35,669 bases of DNA from CAZUCD01 sp964618855 (GTDB lineage: Bacteria; Sumerlaeota; Sumerlaeia; SLMS01; JANRJK01), in assembly GCA_964618855.1 (NCBI GenBank), contig CAZUCD010000017.1, positions 1-35,669 on the forward strand, given 5' to 3'. The notes under the pieces were generated by a model. The model saw only the letters and a list, made by a program, of their open reading frames with translations. It was not told the DNA's origin and searched no databases. A program made the position numbers and the translations under genes. Of the stretch, positions 16,312-26,100 are shown piece after piece (position 1 is the first letter of the stretch; each line of letters starts with the position of its first letter).

Positions 16312-17497
16312 GCGGGCGCGCGGGCTGCGTTCCCGCAGCCTCGCGCACCAGGCGGAGCAGCTCTGCGGCTGAGGCATTCCAGGTGTAGCCGCGCGCGCGC
16401 GCGACACCTTCCGCCAGCCATGCCTCCGCGGGCGGGTGATCGAGTGTGTGGCCGACCGCGGACGTCCACGCCTCCGTATCTTCCGGGGGGATCAGGCGGG
16501 CGTGCCTCCCGACCACCTCGCGGACCGCGCCAATGTTGGAGGCAATGAGCGGAACCCCGGCGGCGAGCGCCTCCAGCGGAGGGAGTCCGAACCCTTCGTT
16601 GAGGCTTGGAAACAGGGCCAGATCCGCGGCCCGGGCCCACGTCGCGACCTGCGCGTGGCTCGCAGGATGGGCAAAGGTGATGCGGAGGTCTCCGCCGATC
16701 GCCCTCAGCGCCCGGCGCTGCGCCTCCGTTGACTTCCCGATCAGCGCGAGCTGCAACCGTCCCGCCAACGGCCGGAGGGCGCGGACCAGCATCGAGTGGT
16801 TCTTGCGGCGCTCGTGGCTGCCGACGAACACCGCGAGCGGCAGGGGAGAGGAAATCCCCAGTTCACGTCGCATGGCGAGCTTCTCCGCCGAGGAAGCCGG
16901 GGCGAACAGCGCTGAATCCACGGCCCCGGGCACGCGCTCGAGACGTCCCCTCACCATCGGGCGCAGATGGCGCTTGAGAGCCCGCGCCGTCGTCTTGCTC
17001 AGGGTGAACGCACGCTCGGCGAAGGGGAGCGAGAGCATCGCCTGCGCCTTGATGTAGGCGCGAAACTTCGCGGGGTAGTTCTCCGGTTCGCTCCATGGCA
17101 GGTCATCGAGGACGCCCACGACGCGCGCGAACGAACGCGGCCCAACCGGCGTGATGAAGTAGGGCGACACCAGCACTCTGGAACGTGTGCGCCGCATGAT
17201 CTCGCCGATGCCGGCGTTGAGGAACCAGTCCCCGGCGGGATGGGCCTCGTAGTCGGCGTCCACGTCCAGAACCCGCACGGATTGCAGCGAGGCCCAGAGC
17301 TCGTGGAAGGCATCGGCTTCACGCGAGAGCCTGAGTGCAGTCACGCGCACGGGCGGGTCGGCCTCTCGGATGATTGAGTCGAGGCCGCGAAGGAGGCCCG
17401 CCACGTAGTGCCCGACACCGGACGCGCCTGCCCGAATGCACCGCGCGTCGATGACCACCCCGAGCGGCCGCGCGCCGCGGCCGGGCTCAGTTTGCAC
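16292..17497 (-). CDS. Glycosyltransferase family 4 (GT-B fold)
   Basis: A retaining GT-B glycosyltransferase, probably transferring a sugar from a nucleotide donor to a cell-surface glycan or glycolipid at the cytoplasmic face of the membrane. The 401 residues contain the N-terminal acceptor-domain opening GVVIDARCIRAGASGVGHYV, the inter-domain strand PLAVFVGSHERRKNH, and the C-terminal donor-binding motif EGFGLPPLEALAAGVPLIASN with the EX7E pattern typical of GT4. There is no signal peptide or membrane helix. The earliest start is GTG 17497, only 8 bp from the divergent membrane-protein gene; an internal GTG at 17458, right before VVIDAR, matches the normal family N-terminus better in position. 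Neither has a strong RBS. Donor and acceptor cannot be predicted. It overlaps recN by 20 bp at the 3' end. Confidence 0.88.
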   Translation of the reverse strand: MQTEPGRGARPLGVVIDARCIRAGASGVGHYVAGLLRGLDSIIREADPPVRVTALRLSREADAFHELWASLQSVRVLDVDADYEAHPAGDWFLNAGIGEIMRRTRSRVLVSPYFITPVGPRSFARVVGVLDDLPWSEPENYPAKFRAYIKAQAMLSLPFAERAFTLSKTTARALKRHLRPMVRGRLERVPGAVDSALFAPASSAEKLAMRRELGISSPLPLAVFVGSHERRKNHSMLVRALRPLAGRLQLALIGKSTEAQRRALRAIGGDLRITFAHPASHAQVATWARAADLALFPSLNEGFGLPPLEALAAGVPLIASNIGAVREVVGRHARLIPPEDTEAWTSAVGHTLDHPPAEAWLAEGVARARGYTWNASAAELLRLVREAAGTQPARPLTTPRA

Positions 17498-17505
17498 TGG
17501 AGCCC

Positions 17506-19335
17506 ATGGCGCGCCGTCTGGACCGATGGGGGCACATGGATCGCACGCGATTTCGGCTCGCAGTCACGCTCATCGTAGGTTTGGCGCTCGCTTGGTACGC
17601 GTGGCTCATCGCCCCCGCGCGCCAGTGGGTCGATGGAAATGCTTACTGGCTGCTCTTCGACGACCCGATGATCTCGATGCGGTACGCGAGGAATCTCGCG
17701 CAGGGCCACGGCCTTGTCTGGAATCCCGGCGGCGCGCGCGTGGAGGGCTTCTCCAACCCGCTCTACACGCTGCTGATGGCGCTCGCCCACATTGCGGCGC
17801 CAAGTCCGGCATCGGCCCCGCTGCTCGTGATCCTGATCGGAGCGGCGATTCTGGTGGGGAACGGACTCACTGCCATGCTGCTCTCCCGCCGGGCGGGTGC
17901 GGACGACCCCGCGGCCTTGGCGGTGCTCGGCGTGGTGCTGTTCCAGCCGCCACTGGCGTTCTGGACCCTGAGGGGTTTCGAGGTGGGCCTCGTCAGCCTG
18001 CTCGTCCTCGCCGCGCTCTTCTCGGTCTTCGACGAAGGGAAGTGGCGTTGGCTCGGTCCCCTGCTCGCGGCGCTCATCCTGGCGCGTGCAGACGGGATGG
18101 TCCTTGCTGGGGCGATTCTCTTGGTTGCGGCGGTGCAATGGGGTCCCATTGCCTCCTGGCGCAGGCTCGCGGCGTCAGCCTGCTGGCCTATTGCGGCGCT
18201 GGCGCTCTCGACGGGTGCGCGGTGGCTGTACTACGGTGAACTGCTCCCCAACACCTATTACCTGAAGATGACCGGCGGGCCGCCGCAGCAGCGATGGTCG
18301 CGCGGGCTGGAGGTGCTCGAGCGCGGCCTCATGCGCCACCACCCGGCCATCCTCGCCTTCTTCGCGAGTGCGCTCGCCAAGACCGGCCTCGGGAATCACG
18401 CGGGGAGGGTGCTGGCCTCCGCCCTGTTCGTCTGGGCGGTCGGCGCGGCGTACTCGGTTCCGTCGGGGGGGGATGCATGGGACTCGCTGCACATTCCGAA
18501 TCGTTTCATGTCGACGGTGATGAGCCTGCCCCTGATGGGAGCGGCGCTCGGGGCGGCCTGGTTCCTGCGGCGGGCGGGCAACGTCGCATCGGCGTTTGTC
18601 TCTGCGGGCGTTCTGGCTTGGATTGCGGGGATGCACGTGGACTTCCTTCCGGCAACAGGCCGTCGCATGGCCTTCATGGATTCCGGTGCCACCTTGTACA
18701 TGCGGTGGATCGTGGATGGCGCCGTGGCCGGGGGAGCGTTGCTTGCACTGATGCTCCTCCCCCCGATCAGGCGGCACTCGTTCGGGGTGGGCATGGTGCT
18801 CCTGGCGTTCGCGCTGGCGCTTTCGACAGGGGCGAACGTGCTCGCCAAGCGCGTCGCCGGCCGCACGGCCTACATCGAGGACGAAGTGCAGCAGGTGACC
18901 CTGGCCCGGGTGCTCGCCCTGCACTCTCTACCACGCGCGAGGATCGCGGTGAGTTGGGCCGGCACGATGCCCTACCACTTGGAGCGCACGTACTCGGACA
19001 CGCTGGGAAAGTGCGATCCGCATATTGCCCGGCTCCCCCATGCGGCTGGCATTCCCTACCACCCCGGCCACTCAAAGTGGGACCTGAAGCACACCGTTGA
19101 AACCGAACACCCGGACGCGATCATTCGGCCGTTCGAAGTCCGCCCGGAGGAGGAGGACTTCCTCCGGGAGAGCGGCTACATTTTCAGGGGGGAGTCGGCA
19201 TGGGTGCTGGGGGACAGCACCAGCCTTTCCGAGGAGTTCAAGGCGCTGGACACCTACGACATCGATTCGATTCGCGAGCTGCTCAAAACGGCTCCAACGT
19301 TCCCGAGGACAGCCGAAACCTCGATTCGGCCGTGA
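17506..19335 (+). CDS. Polytopic membrane protein, GT-C/AftB-like glycosyltransferase
   Basis: A 609-residue integral membrane protein with about 9-11 predicted helices and a soluble C-terminal tail. After the first helix it carries the segment FDDPMISMRYARNLAQGHGL followed by VWNPGG and VEGFSNPLYTLLMAL (residues about 51-92), the hallmark of the AftB-like, polyprenyl-phosphate-sugar-dependent GT-C transferases; the paired Asp52/Asp53 in the first periplasmic loop is the expected catalytic site. The substrate is unknown. ATG 17506 has a GGAG with a short 3-nt spacer; ATG 17536 is an alternative and would leave a normal divergent promoter region to the GT4 gene. The GT4 neighbour suggests a shared surface-glycan pathway. 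Its 3' end overlaps the convergent recF by 53 bp (19283-19335). The role as a transferase is inferred from the motif, not proven. Confidence 0.82.
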   Translation: MARRLDRWGHMDRTRFRLAVTLIVGLALAWYAWLIAPARQWVDGNAYWLLFDDPMISMRYARNLAQGHGLVWNPGGARVEGFSNPLYTLLMALAHIAAPSPASAPLLVILIGAAILVGNGLTAMLLSRRAGADDPAALAVLGVVLFQPPLAFWTLRGFEVGLVSLLVLAALFSVFDEGKWRWLGPLLAALILARADGMVLAGAILLVAAVQWGPIASWRRLAASACWPIAALALSTGARWLYYGELLPNTYYLKMTGGPPQQRWSRGLEVLERGLMRHHPAILAFFASALAKTGLGNHAGRVLASALFVWAVGAAYSVPSGGDAWDSLHIPNRFMSTVMSLPLMGAALGAAWFLRRAGNVASAFVSAGVLAWIAGMHVDFLPATGRRMAFMDSGATLYMRWIVDGAVAGGALLALMLLPPIRRHSFGVGMVLLAFALALSTGANVLAKRVAGRTAYIEDEVQQVTLARVLALHSLPRARIAVSWAGTMPYHLERTYSDTLGKCDPHIARLPHAAGIPYHPGHSKWDLKHTVETEHPDAIIRPFEVRPEEEDFLRESGYIFRGESAWVLGDSTSLSEEFKALDTYDIDSIRELLKTAPTFPRTAETSIRP

Positions 19336-20386
19336 GGCCCGCGCCAAGGAGCGGGGCCGCGTCCGTGGTGGTCAGGATCGACTGCGAGCCGCGGGCGGCG
19401 AGTTCCCCCAGGAACACCGTCGCCCGCCGCTTGTCGAGCTCCCCCAGCACGTCATCGAGCAGGAGAATTGGCTCCCTGCCGAGCTGCTCCGCGAGGTAGG
19501 ACGCGCCGGACAACCGCAGCGCGAGCGCCGCCGTGCGGCACTGGCCCTGGCTTGCGAACTTGCGTGCATCACAGCCAGCAACCATGATGGCAAAATCGTC
19601 GCGATGCGGCCCCTGTGCGGTGTGCCCCCGCTCGGAGTCGCGGACGCGGTCGGCCTCCCATGCGACGCGGTAGTCCGCCTCGGTTTGGCAGACCGCCGTG
19701 GTGCCCGGTTCATGAATGATGCGGAGGCTCTCCACCCCGGACGTCGCCGCGGCGACCTCACGGGCAGCGCCCTCGCTGATCCGGGCCACGGCCGATGCGC
19801 GCGCGGCCGACAGGCGCACGGCCGCCGAAGCCATGACCGCCTCGAAGGCGGCGAGTTCGTGCCTCGACGAACCGGCCGCCCTCCTCAACAGGCCGTTCCT
19901 GCCGCGCAGGGCGGCGGAGTAGTCCTGCATCGCCGCAAATGCGGAGGCGTCGGTCTGCGCAATCAGCGAATCGACGAAGGAGCGGCGGCGCTCCGGTCCA
20001 CCGCGCACGATCTCAAGGTCCCCCGCGGCGATTAGCACGGTCGGCATAGATCCGAGCAACTGCGAGATCGCATCGACGGGTTTGTCGTCCAACCAGATGA
20101 ACTTCCCCTCGGGCGCGATGGCGACGGCGCGCGAGTGGCGGGACGAGTCATCCTCCAGGACCGCCTCCGTCCGGGCGATCGTGCCCGGGGGGGAGGCGAG
20201 CGGGATGCACTCGCGGTCGTGCCTCGTGCGGAAGCTGCGGCCCGTGGAGAGGTAGTGGATGGCCTCGAGGATCGAGGTCTTGCCCTCGGCGTTTTCCCCC
20301 ACGACAAGCGTGAGCCCGCATCCCGGTTCGAGCGTCACATCGTCGAGCGCACGAAACCGGTGCAGCCGCACCGACAGCAGGGCCAT
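19283..20386 (-). CDS. recF: DNA replication/repair protein RecF
   Basis: An SMC-type ATPase that binds gapped DNA and with RecO/RecR loads RecA. The 367 residues show Walker A GENAEGKT (30-37), the motif GPHRDDF, the signature ASQGQCRTAALALRLS and Walker B PILLLDDVLGELD, then TTTDA near the end. In the signature the usual QQRT reads QCRT, a mild change. ATG 20386 lies 4 bp after the stop of the upstream prenyltransferase gene, so it is translated from that operon. This is unusual: recF is commonly next to dnaA/dnaN/gyrB, none of which is seen here. Its last 53 bp overlap the 3' end of the convergent GT-C gene. Both frames keep clear family signatures up to near the overlap, so this looks real and not a start/stop error. 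Confidence 0.95.
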   Translation of the reverse strand: MALLSVRLHRFRALDDVTLEPGCGLTLVVGENAEGKTSILEAIHYLSTGRSFRTRHDRECIPLASPPGTIARTEAVLEDDSSRHSRAVAIAPEGKFIWLDDKPVDAISQLLGSMPTVLIAAGDLEIVRGGPERRRSFVDSLIAQTDASAFAAMQDYSAALRGRNGLLRRAAGSSRHELAAFEAVMASAAVRLSAARASAVARISEGAAREVAAATSGVESLRIIHEPGTTAVCQTEADYRVAWEADRVRDSERGHTAQGPHRDDFAIMVAGCDARKFASQGQCRTAALALRLSGASYLAEQLGREPILLLDDVLGELDKRRATVFLGELAARGSQSILTTTDAAPLLGAGLTAESRFRLSSGTLEPF

Positions 20387-20390
20387 GGGT

Positions 20391-21278
20391 TCAGCCCGCG
20401 AGGTCGAACACGGCCGCCACGAAGAGGCCGATGCTGATCATCCCGTTCATGTTGAAGAAGGCAGCATTGATCCGCGAGAGGTCGGTCGGTTTCAGCATGC
20501 CGTGCTGGCGCACCATCAGCGCACCAGACGCGAGCACGCCGGCAAGGAAGACCCCGCCAAAATCAGAGAGCATCCAGAACACCAGAAAGCCGACGAATGC
20601 GGCAGCATGGAGCCTTCGCGCGAACTGCAGTGCGCCGCCAATCCCGAGCTTCTTCGGCACCGAGTGCAGCCCAGGGTCCCGCAGGTCCACGTCGTAGTCC
20701 TGGCACGAGTAGAGCACGTCGAACCCCGCGACCCACAGCAGGACTCCGATCCCGAGCACCACGGGCGCGAGGCCGAGCTCCCCCCGGACCGCGACCCAAC
20801 CCCCCACCGGGGCGATGCCGAGCGCGAGCCCGAGCACCATGTGCGACAGGTGCGTGACGCGTTTCATGTAGCTGTACCCGAGCAGGACGACGAGCGCCCA
20901 TGGCGCGAGGATCAGGCACGTCCAGTTGAGCATCGCCGCCGAGGCGAGGAACGCGAGTATGCCCACGGCCATCGCGGCGACCATGAAGTCGCGCGTGAGC
21001 GCGCCCGTCACGAGCGCCCGCGAACTCGTCCTCGGGTTGCGGGCGTCTATCTCCACGTCCACAAGGCGGTTGAAGCACATGGCCGCCGTCCTCGCGGCGA
21101 CGCACGCCACGACAACCCACACCACCACCCATGGGCGCGGCCAGCCCCCCGCCGCGGCGAGCATGGCCACGAGTGCGAAGGGCAGCGCGAAGACCGAGTG
21201 CGAAAACTTGATCGCCTCGAGAAAGGTCGCGAGTCGGACCCGTCCACGCGCGCCCGGATGCCCGGCCACCTGCATCAT
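20391..21278 (-). CDS. mqnP: 4-hydroxybenzoate polyprenyltransferase-like protein, MqnP/UbiA family
   Basis: A UbiA-superfamily integral membrane prenyltransferase that attaches a polyprenyl chain to an aromatic quinone precursor. The 295 residues have about eight membrane helices, the first Asp-rich motif NRLVDVEIDARNPRTSSR (N70, D74, D78) and the second DYDVDLRD region (D194, D196, D198), both needed for Mg-diphosphate binding. The IKFSHSVFALPFAL start and the NPRT form of motif 1 match the UbiA-like subgroup linked to the futalosine menaquinone route (MqnP); plain UbiA for ubiquinone is the alternative. No other mqn or ubi gene is in the window. ATG 21278 overlaps the terC stop as ATGA, so translation is coupled; recF follows after 4 bp. 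Confidence 0.88.
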   Translation of the reverse strand: MMQVAGHPGARGRVRLATFLEAIKFSHSVFALPFALVAMLAAAGGWPRPWVVVWVVVACVAARTAAMCFNRLVDVEIDARNPRTSSRALVTGALTRDFMVAAMAVGILAFLASAAMLNWTCLILAPWALVVLLGYSYMKRVTHLSHMVLGLALGIAPVGGWVAVRGELGLAPVVLGIGVLLWVAGFDVLYSCQDYDVDLRDPGLHSVPKKLGIGGALQFARRLHAAAFVGFLVFWMLSDFGGVFLAGVLASGALMVRQHGMLKPTDLSRINAAFFNMNGMISIGLFVAAVFDLAG

Positions 21279-22012
21279 GGAAGCTTGACCGCGTCGCGCG
21301 AGTACCGGACGGGCGTCGTCTTGATCTGGATCAGGTCAACGGCCACGGCGAAGGCCATCGCGAAGTAGATGTAACCCTTGTCCACGTGCTTGCCGAACGC
21401 ATCCGCCGTCAGCATCACGCCGATGAGCAGCAGGAAGGAGAGGGCGAGGATCTTAAGGGAGGGGTGCCGCTCGATCGTCCGAACGATGTAGCCCGAGTAG
21501 AAGAACATGACCGCCACCGCCGCCATGATCGCGATCACCATCGTCGGGATGTGGCTGGTCATTCCGAAGGCGGTGATCACCGAATCGAGGGAGAAGATCA
21601 GGTCCATGAGCAGTATCTGCGCAATCACACCGCCAAAGGTCGCCGCCTGCTTCCCCGCCACCTTGTCCTCGGCCATTCCCGCCGCGTCGATCTTGTGGTG
21701 GATCTCTGTCGCAGCCTTGTAGATGAGGAACAACCCGCCCCCAAGCAGGATGAGGCTCTTGCCGGACATGCTGTGCCCCGAGATGGTGAAGAGCGGCTCG
21801 GTCAGCTCCATGACGAAACCAATGCAAAAGAGCAGGCCGATGCGCATGAGCATGGCCAGGATGAGGCCGATCTTGCGAGCGCGCTCGCGCTGCTCCTCAG
21901 GAAGCTTGCCCGCAAGGATGGCCAGGAACACGACATTGTCGATTCCAAGCACGATCTCGAGGAGTGCGAGCGTGAGGAGCGCTATGAGGTTTTGTGGTTC
22001 GAAGAGTTCCAC
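21275..22012 (-). CDS. TerC family integral membrane protein
   Basis: A 245-residue polytopic inner-membrane protein of the TerC family; members are linked to manganese export and metal loading of exported proteins, or to tellurite resistance. The two conserved half-repeats are seen: LEIVLGIDNVVFLAILAGKL (about 18-37) and the later DLIFSLDSVITAFGM, each carrying the acidic residues (D25, D in SLDS) proposed to bind metal. Six to seven membrane helices are predicted. The start is GTG 22012, without a strong RBS, but MELFEPQNLIALLTLALLEI aligns with the usual family N-terminus. The stop overlaps the start of the prenyltransferase gene (ATGA). It lies 77 bp downstream of the AEC transporter gene. 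The ion handled here cannot be deduced. Confidence 0.93.
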   Translation of the reverse strand: MELFEPQNLIALLTLALLEIVLGIDNVVFLAILAGKLPEEQRERARKIGLILAMLMRIGLLFCIGFVMELTEPLFTISGHSMSGKSLILLGGGLFLIYKAATEIHHKIDAAGMAEDKVAGKQAATFGGVIAQILLMDLIFSLDSVITAFGMTSHIPTMVIAIMAAVAVMFFYSGYIVRTIERHPSLKILALSFLLLIGVMLTADAFGKHVDKGYIYFAMAFAVAVDLIQIKTTPVRYSRDAVKLP

Positions 22013-22089
22013 TGCAGGGGTTCACCGCCATGGGGGATGTGCTTTCGTGGCGGCGCGGCGCCCCGGGCTCAACGCCATTCCGACAAGGG

Positions 22090-23118
22090 TCAGCGCGAAC
22101 CCAGCCCCAGAATGGCCATTTCCACGGCCACCCAGGTGGGCATCGTGAACAGCGCTACGGCATAGACGGGGAACATCGTCGTGCTGCACAGTTCCCAGTC
22201 CCCGCCAAACCTGCGGGCCGCGAGTGCGAGGTTGACCGCAGGGGGGGAGGCGGCCTCCAGCATGACCACGAACAGCACGAGCGGCTCCCAGCCCGCAAAG
22301 AAGGTCCGCAGGAGGATGAAGCACACGAGGGGCGTGATGAGCAGCTTGACTCCGACGACGACGGCGACGGCCCGCCAACTGAGCGCCGTCCTCAGCTTCG
22401 CCGCCCCGAGAAGGCCCCCGAGGACCGTCATCGCCACGGGTGCCATGGCCGCGCTGACCAGATGCGCGGGCCCAAACAGGAGCCCCCAGGCACCGGGTGC
22501 CTGCCAGCTTCTCCGGGCGACCTCCGGTAGTCCCGGCACGAGCGCCAGCGCGCAACCGGCGATCACCCCAATCGTCGGGCCATTCAGTGTCGAGCGCAGG
22601 GTCTCCCGCCAGTTCGGCGCCTCCCCCGCGCGACCGCGCAGGAGGTATGTCCCTAGCGTCCACTGCATCGGGTTCGTGACGAAGATTGCAAGCCCCAGGT
22701 AGAGCATCGCCTCCGCCCGCATGTGCTCCGGGAGGATGGAACCAACCAGCGGAATCGGCAGGTAGAACGAGTTCTGGATGGAGCACATCGTCGCGGTCGT
22801 GCGGTCCGAGTCGGGGGAACCGCCGGGTATCAAGCGAAGCAGCGCACGGCCGAGGAAGAGTCCTCCGACGATCCACGCGAGGGCGAAGAACACGATCACC
22901 GAGCCCTGCGCGAACGCCTGCGGCGAGAATCCCTTCACGAGTGCGAGGGCAATCGTCACAGGGACAAAGGTGTCCACGACGATCCTCACAAGCAGGAACA
23001 GCCTGTCCTCGCCCACCCATCCGCGCCTCACGGGGATGAAGCCAATCAGGGAGATGAGCACGAGCTTGCCGATGGAGCCGAAGCACACGGCGAGGGCGTC
23101 GCCGAGGCCCGGCGGCAT
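22090..23118 (-). CDS. AEC family transporter (auxin efflux carrier-like permease)
   Basis: A 342-residue membrane protein with about ten helices. The AEC family exports or moves small organic anions such as malate or malonate in bacteria. Recognisable are the first-helix region IGKLVLISLIGFIPVRRGWV, the polar break CSIQNSFYLPIPLVGSIL in the first half (the family's N-x-x-(F/Y)-x-(P)-like crossover), and the late MLEAASPPAVN motif typical of the second half (A-x-P-x-A-x). ATG 23118 is used; a TTG at 23136 would add six residues and lies 7 bp after the upstream stop. RBS evidence is weak for both. It is 25 bp downstream of the MFS/SpeE-like fusion gene and in the same orientation, and 77 bp upstream of terC. 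The substrate is unknown. Confidence 0.88.
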   Translation of the reverse strand: MPPGLGDALAVCFGSIGKLVLISLIGFIPVRRGWVGEDRLFLLVRIVVDTFVPVTIALALVKGFSPQAFAQGSVIVFFALAWIVGGLFLGRALLRLIPGGSPDSDRTTATMCSIQNSFYLPIPLVGSILPEHMRAEAMLYLGLAIFVTNPMQWTLGTYLLRGRAGEAPNWRETLRSTLNGPTIGVIAGCALALVPGLPEVARRSWQAPGAWGLLFGPAHLVSAAMAPVAMTVLGGLLGAAKLRTALSWRAVAVVVGVKLLITPLVCFILLRTFFAGWEPLVLFVVMLEAASPPAVNLALAARRFGGDWELCSTTMFPVYAVALFTMPTWVAVEMAILGLGSR

Positions 23119-23143
23119 TGAGGGACCGTCCGCCAACGCTGTG

Positions 23144-26100
23144 TCAGTCGCCCCGTGAAGGCGTCGTCCTGCGCGCCTCGGCCTGGTTGATCAGCGCCTG
23201 AAGGGCGCGGTAGCGGATCGGGTCCGCTTTCGCGCCCGCCTTCTCACCCGTTTCCGTCAGGAGGTCGTTCGCTTCCTTGATGCGACCCATGTCGGCCAGG
23301 AGCTCGACCAGTTGGAGCATGGCCTCGAGCCGGGCGGGATTGTCTGGCGGGATGCGGAGTTCGTTGGCGGCGCGTATGGCATCCGAGAAGTTGGCGCTGG
23401 CCGACTCGAGCTCCCAGGCGTCGTGGTCCATCTCCGCGAGCATGACGTGGCCGGCGAACCTCTCCGAGGGGTTGGTCTCGATCATGCGCCGAATCGCGGC
23501 GCGCGCCTCGGTCGAGTCAGGTAGCCTCATGAAGCTGCGCGACTCCCGGTACTGCCGGTGCAGGAGCCGGGCCCTGCCGATGATGCCCTCGGGGGAGGAT
23601 GCCAGCGAGGCGTCGCCGAGCACCGTGGCCTTCGCCTCGGTCTGCGCCCGCGGGAGTTGGACGCGGGAGAACTTCATCCGTGGCGAGTCCGGGTGGTATC
23701 GGCCCCAGCAGTCCACCCACGCCTGCAGTGCGTCCTTGTAGAGCGAGCCGAAGGTGGTGAAGGCGCCGAGGTACTCGGCAAAGAGGGCTTCGGGCGGGGG
23801 CTGGGATGGTGTGTAGTCGGCGACCCAGAGGCGCGAACGCTTCGGCGAGTAGGGACGCCGGTCGATGGTCTTGATGCCGTCGGCGCGGGTCCCCACGAAG
23901 AACCCTCGGTTGGCCTCGTACTCGAGCTTTGGCAGGAAGTCGCTGTTGATCCGCCCGGCGCGCAGGTACGGCGCGGGCGTGTCGGCCTTGTTCACCATCT
24001 GCATGTTGAGGAGCGGCAGTGGCCCCGTGACGCCGTATCGCTTCAGGTCCGCCGCGATTTCGGGGCGCGCGAGGATGGCCTCCATGCGCGCCATGTCGGG
24101 GCTGAAAGGCTCCGTCGAGGCGATCACCGCGACGTCCTGGGAGGAGAAGTTGAAGAGCGTCGAGTACGGGAATGACTTCTGGAGCGTCGCGAGCATCGAG
24201 TAGAGGGTCGGATCCTCCAACTCGTACACCTGGAACCACTGGAGGAAGAGCCCGCCCGGCTTAAGGCGCGACTTCGCCACCTCGAAGTACTCCGTGGAGA
24301 AGAGGCCCGCGACGCCGGCGATCCAGGGGTTGGTCGGCTCGTTGATGATGATGTCGTACTTCTTGTCCGTCACGAGAAGGTGCGTCTTCGCATCCTGGTG
24401 GATGATCTTCACGTTCGGATTGTCCAGGACGTTGTTGTTGTAGTCGCCGAAGAACCGCGCCGCCTCGACGACCTCTGGTATCAGTTCGACGCACTCGAGG
24501 GATTTGAGGGGATGGAGGCTTGCCGCGCCCAGGGTGGTGCCTCCGCCGAGGCCCACGACCAGGACGTCCTGCGGATCCCGGTGGATAAGAAGGGGCAGGT
24601 GCGCGATGAAAAGCTGCGTCTGCATGTCCCCCTCGGTGGAGGCGTCCGGTTTGCCGTTGATGAGGAGGGCGAGGTTGACCCCATTGCCTCGCGGTATCGG
24701 GTCGCGCGCCACCGCGATCGTGGCGTCCGTGCCGTCCTTGTAGTAGGGGAACTCGCGGCGGGAGAGGCGCACCTTCAGTTCGTCCAGGCTCTCGATGCGG
24801 CCGCTGATCCTGTAGGTGGCGGCGGAGAAGACTCGCTGGTCCCACGACGGGGATGATACGAAGTAGTAGACGGGGACGATGATGGAGAGCGCGAACCCAA
24901 GTGCCGGGCGCAGGATCGCGCGCCGCGCAACCGGCGCGTCCGTGAAGAGCACCCAGAGCCCCAGCAGCAGGTTCAGCGCCACGGCCAGCTCGATCGTGTG
25001 CTTGATGCCAATTCCGGGCAGCAGCTTGAAACCGGCGATGATCGCTCCAAGCACCGTTCCGACAGTGTTGATGGCAAACACCGTCCCGATCCGCCGCCCC
25101 AGGGTTCCCGGGGAATCGGCCACGACCCGGCTGGCCGCGGGCAGCGTCGCGCCCATGAAAATGGTCGGCACAACCATCACGAGGAAGCAGAACACAAACT
25201 TGATGAACTCGTAGACGGAGTACGCCTCCGGCGTCCTGCTCAGCAGGTGGCGCCATTGGTTGAGGACAACCGGAAGCTCCTCATAGAACATGATGGACAC
25301 GAGCGCCGTCAGCCCGATGCCAAGCTCGCACCATCCGAGGATCCGGTAGTAGCCGCCATCGGTGCGCTTGCGCGAGAGGATGAGGCTGCCGCACGCAATC
25401 CCGAAGATGAAAGCCGCGAGCATCACCGCGAACGAAAAGGAGGATGATCCGAGCACGAGCGTAAGGAGCCGGATCCATGCAACCTCGTAGACCATCGAGA
25501 CGAACCCCGAGATGCCGATCACGACCATCGCCACCCTGGCGATCCGCGCGGCGTGGACGGGATCGGTTCCCTCGGCGACCACGGCGGTGGGGGAGGAGGC
25601 TTCCTGCTCCTTGTCCTCGCGCGAGTGCACGCCGCCTGCCTTGAGCAGGAGGTACCCGAGGCCCGCCACCGCAAGGTTCAACGTCCCGGCAAGGTAGAGA
25701 GACAACTCGAGCCCTATCGTGCGTATCAGGTAGAATCCGGCCCACAGCGATCCTGCCACCGCGCCGAAGGAGTTGAGGTAGTAGAGGCTGGAAATCTGCC
25801 GTCCCACTGCGACGTCATTGCGGATGAGGTATTTGGCGAGGACCGGGAGCGTGCCACCCATCAGCGTGGTCGGACCGAGTATCGACAGCACCGCGGCCGT
25901 CGCGGAGGCGGCGTGCATCCCGGTCGGCGTGAGTTGCATCGAACGCGCAAGGGCGATGAACACGTCGCGTATCGGCTCGTAGAACCGGGCGAACAGGAAC
26001 CCAAACATCGCGATGCCAAGCTCGAGGAAGAGGTACAGTGCCAGAGGGCTCTTCACGCGGTCGGAAACCCTCCCGAACAGCCATGCCCCCAGCGCCAGGC

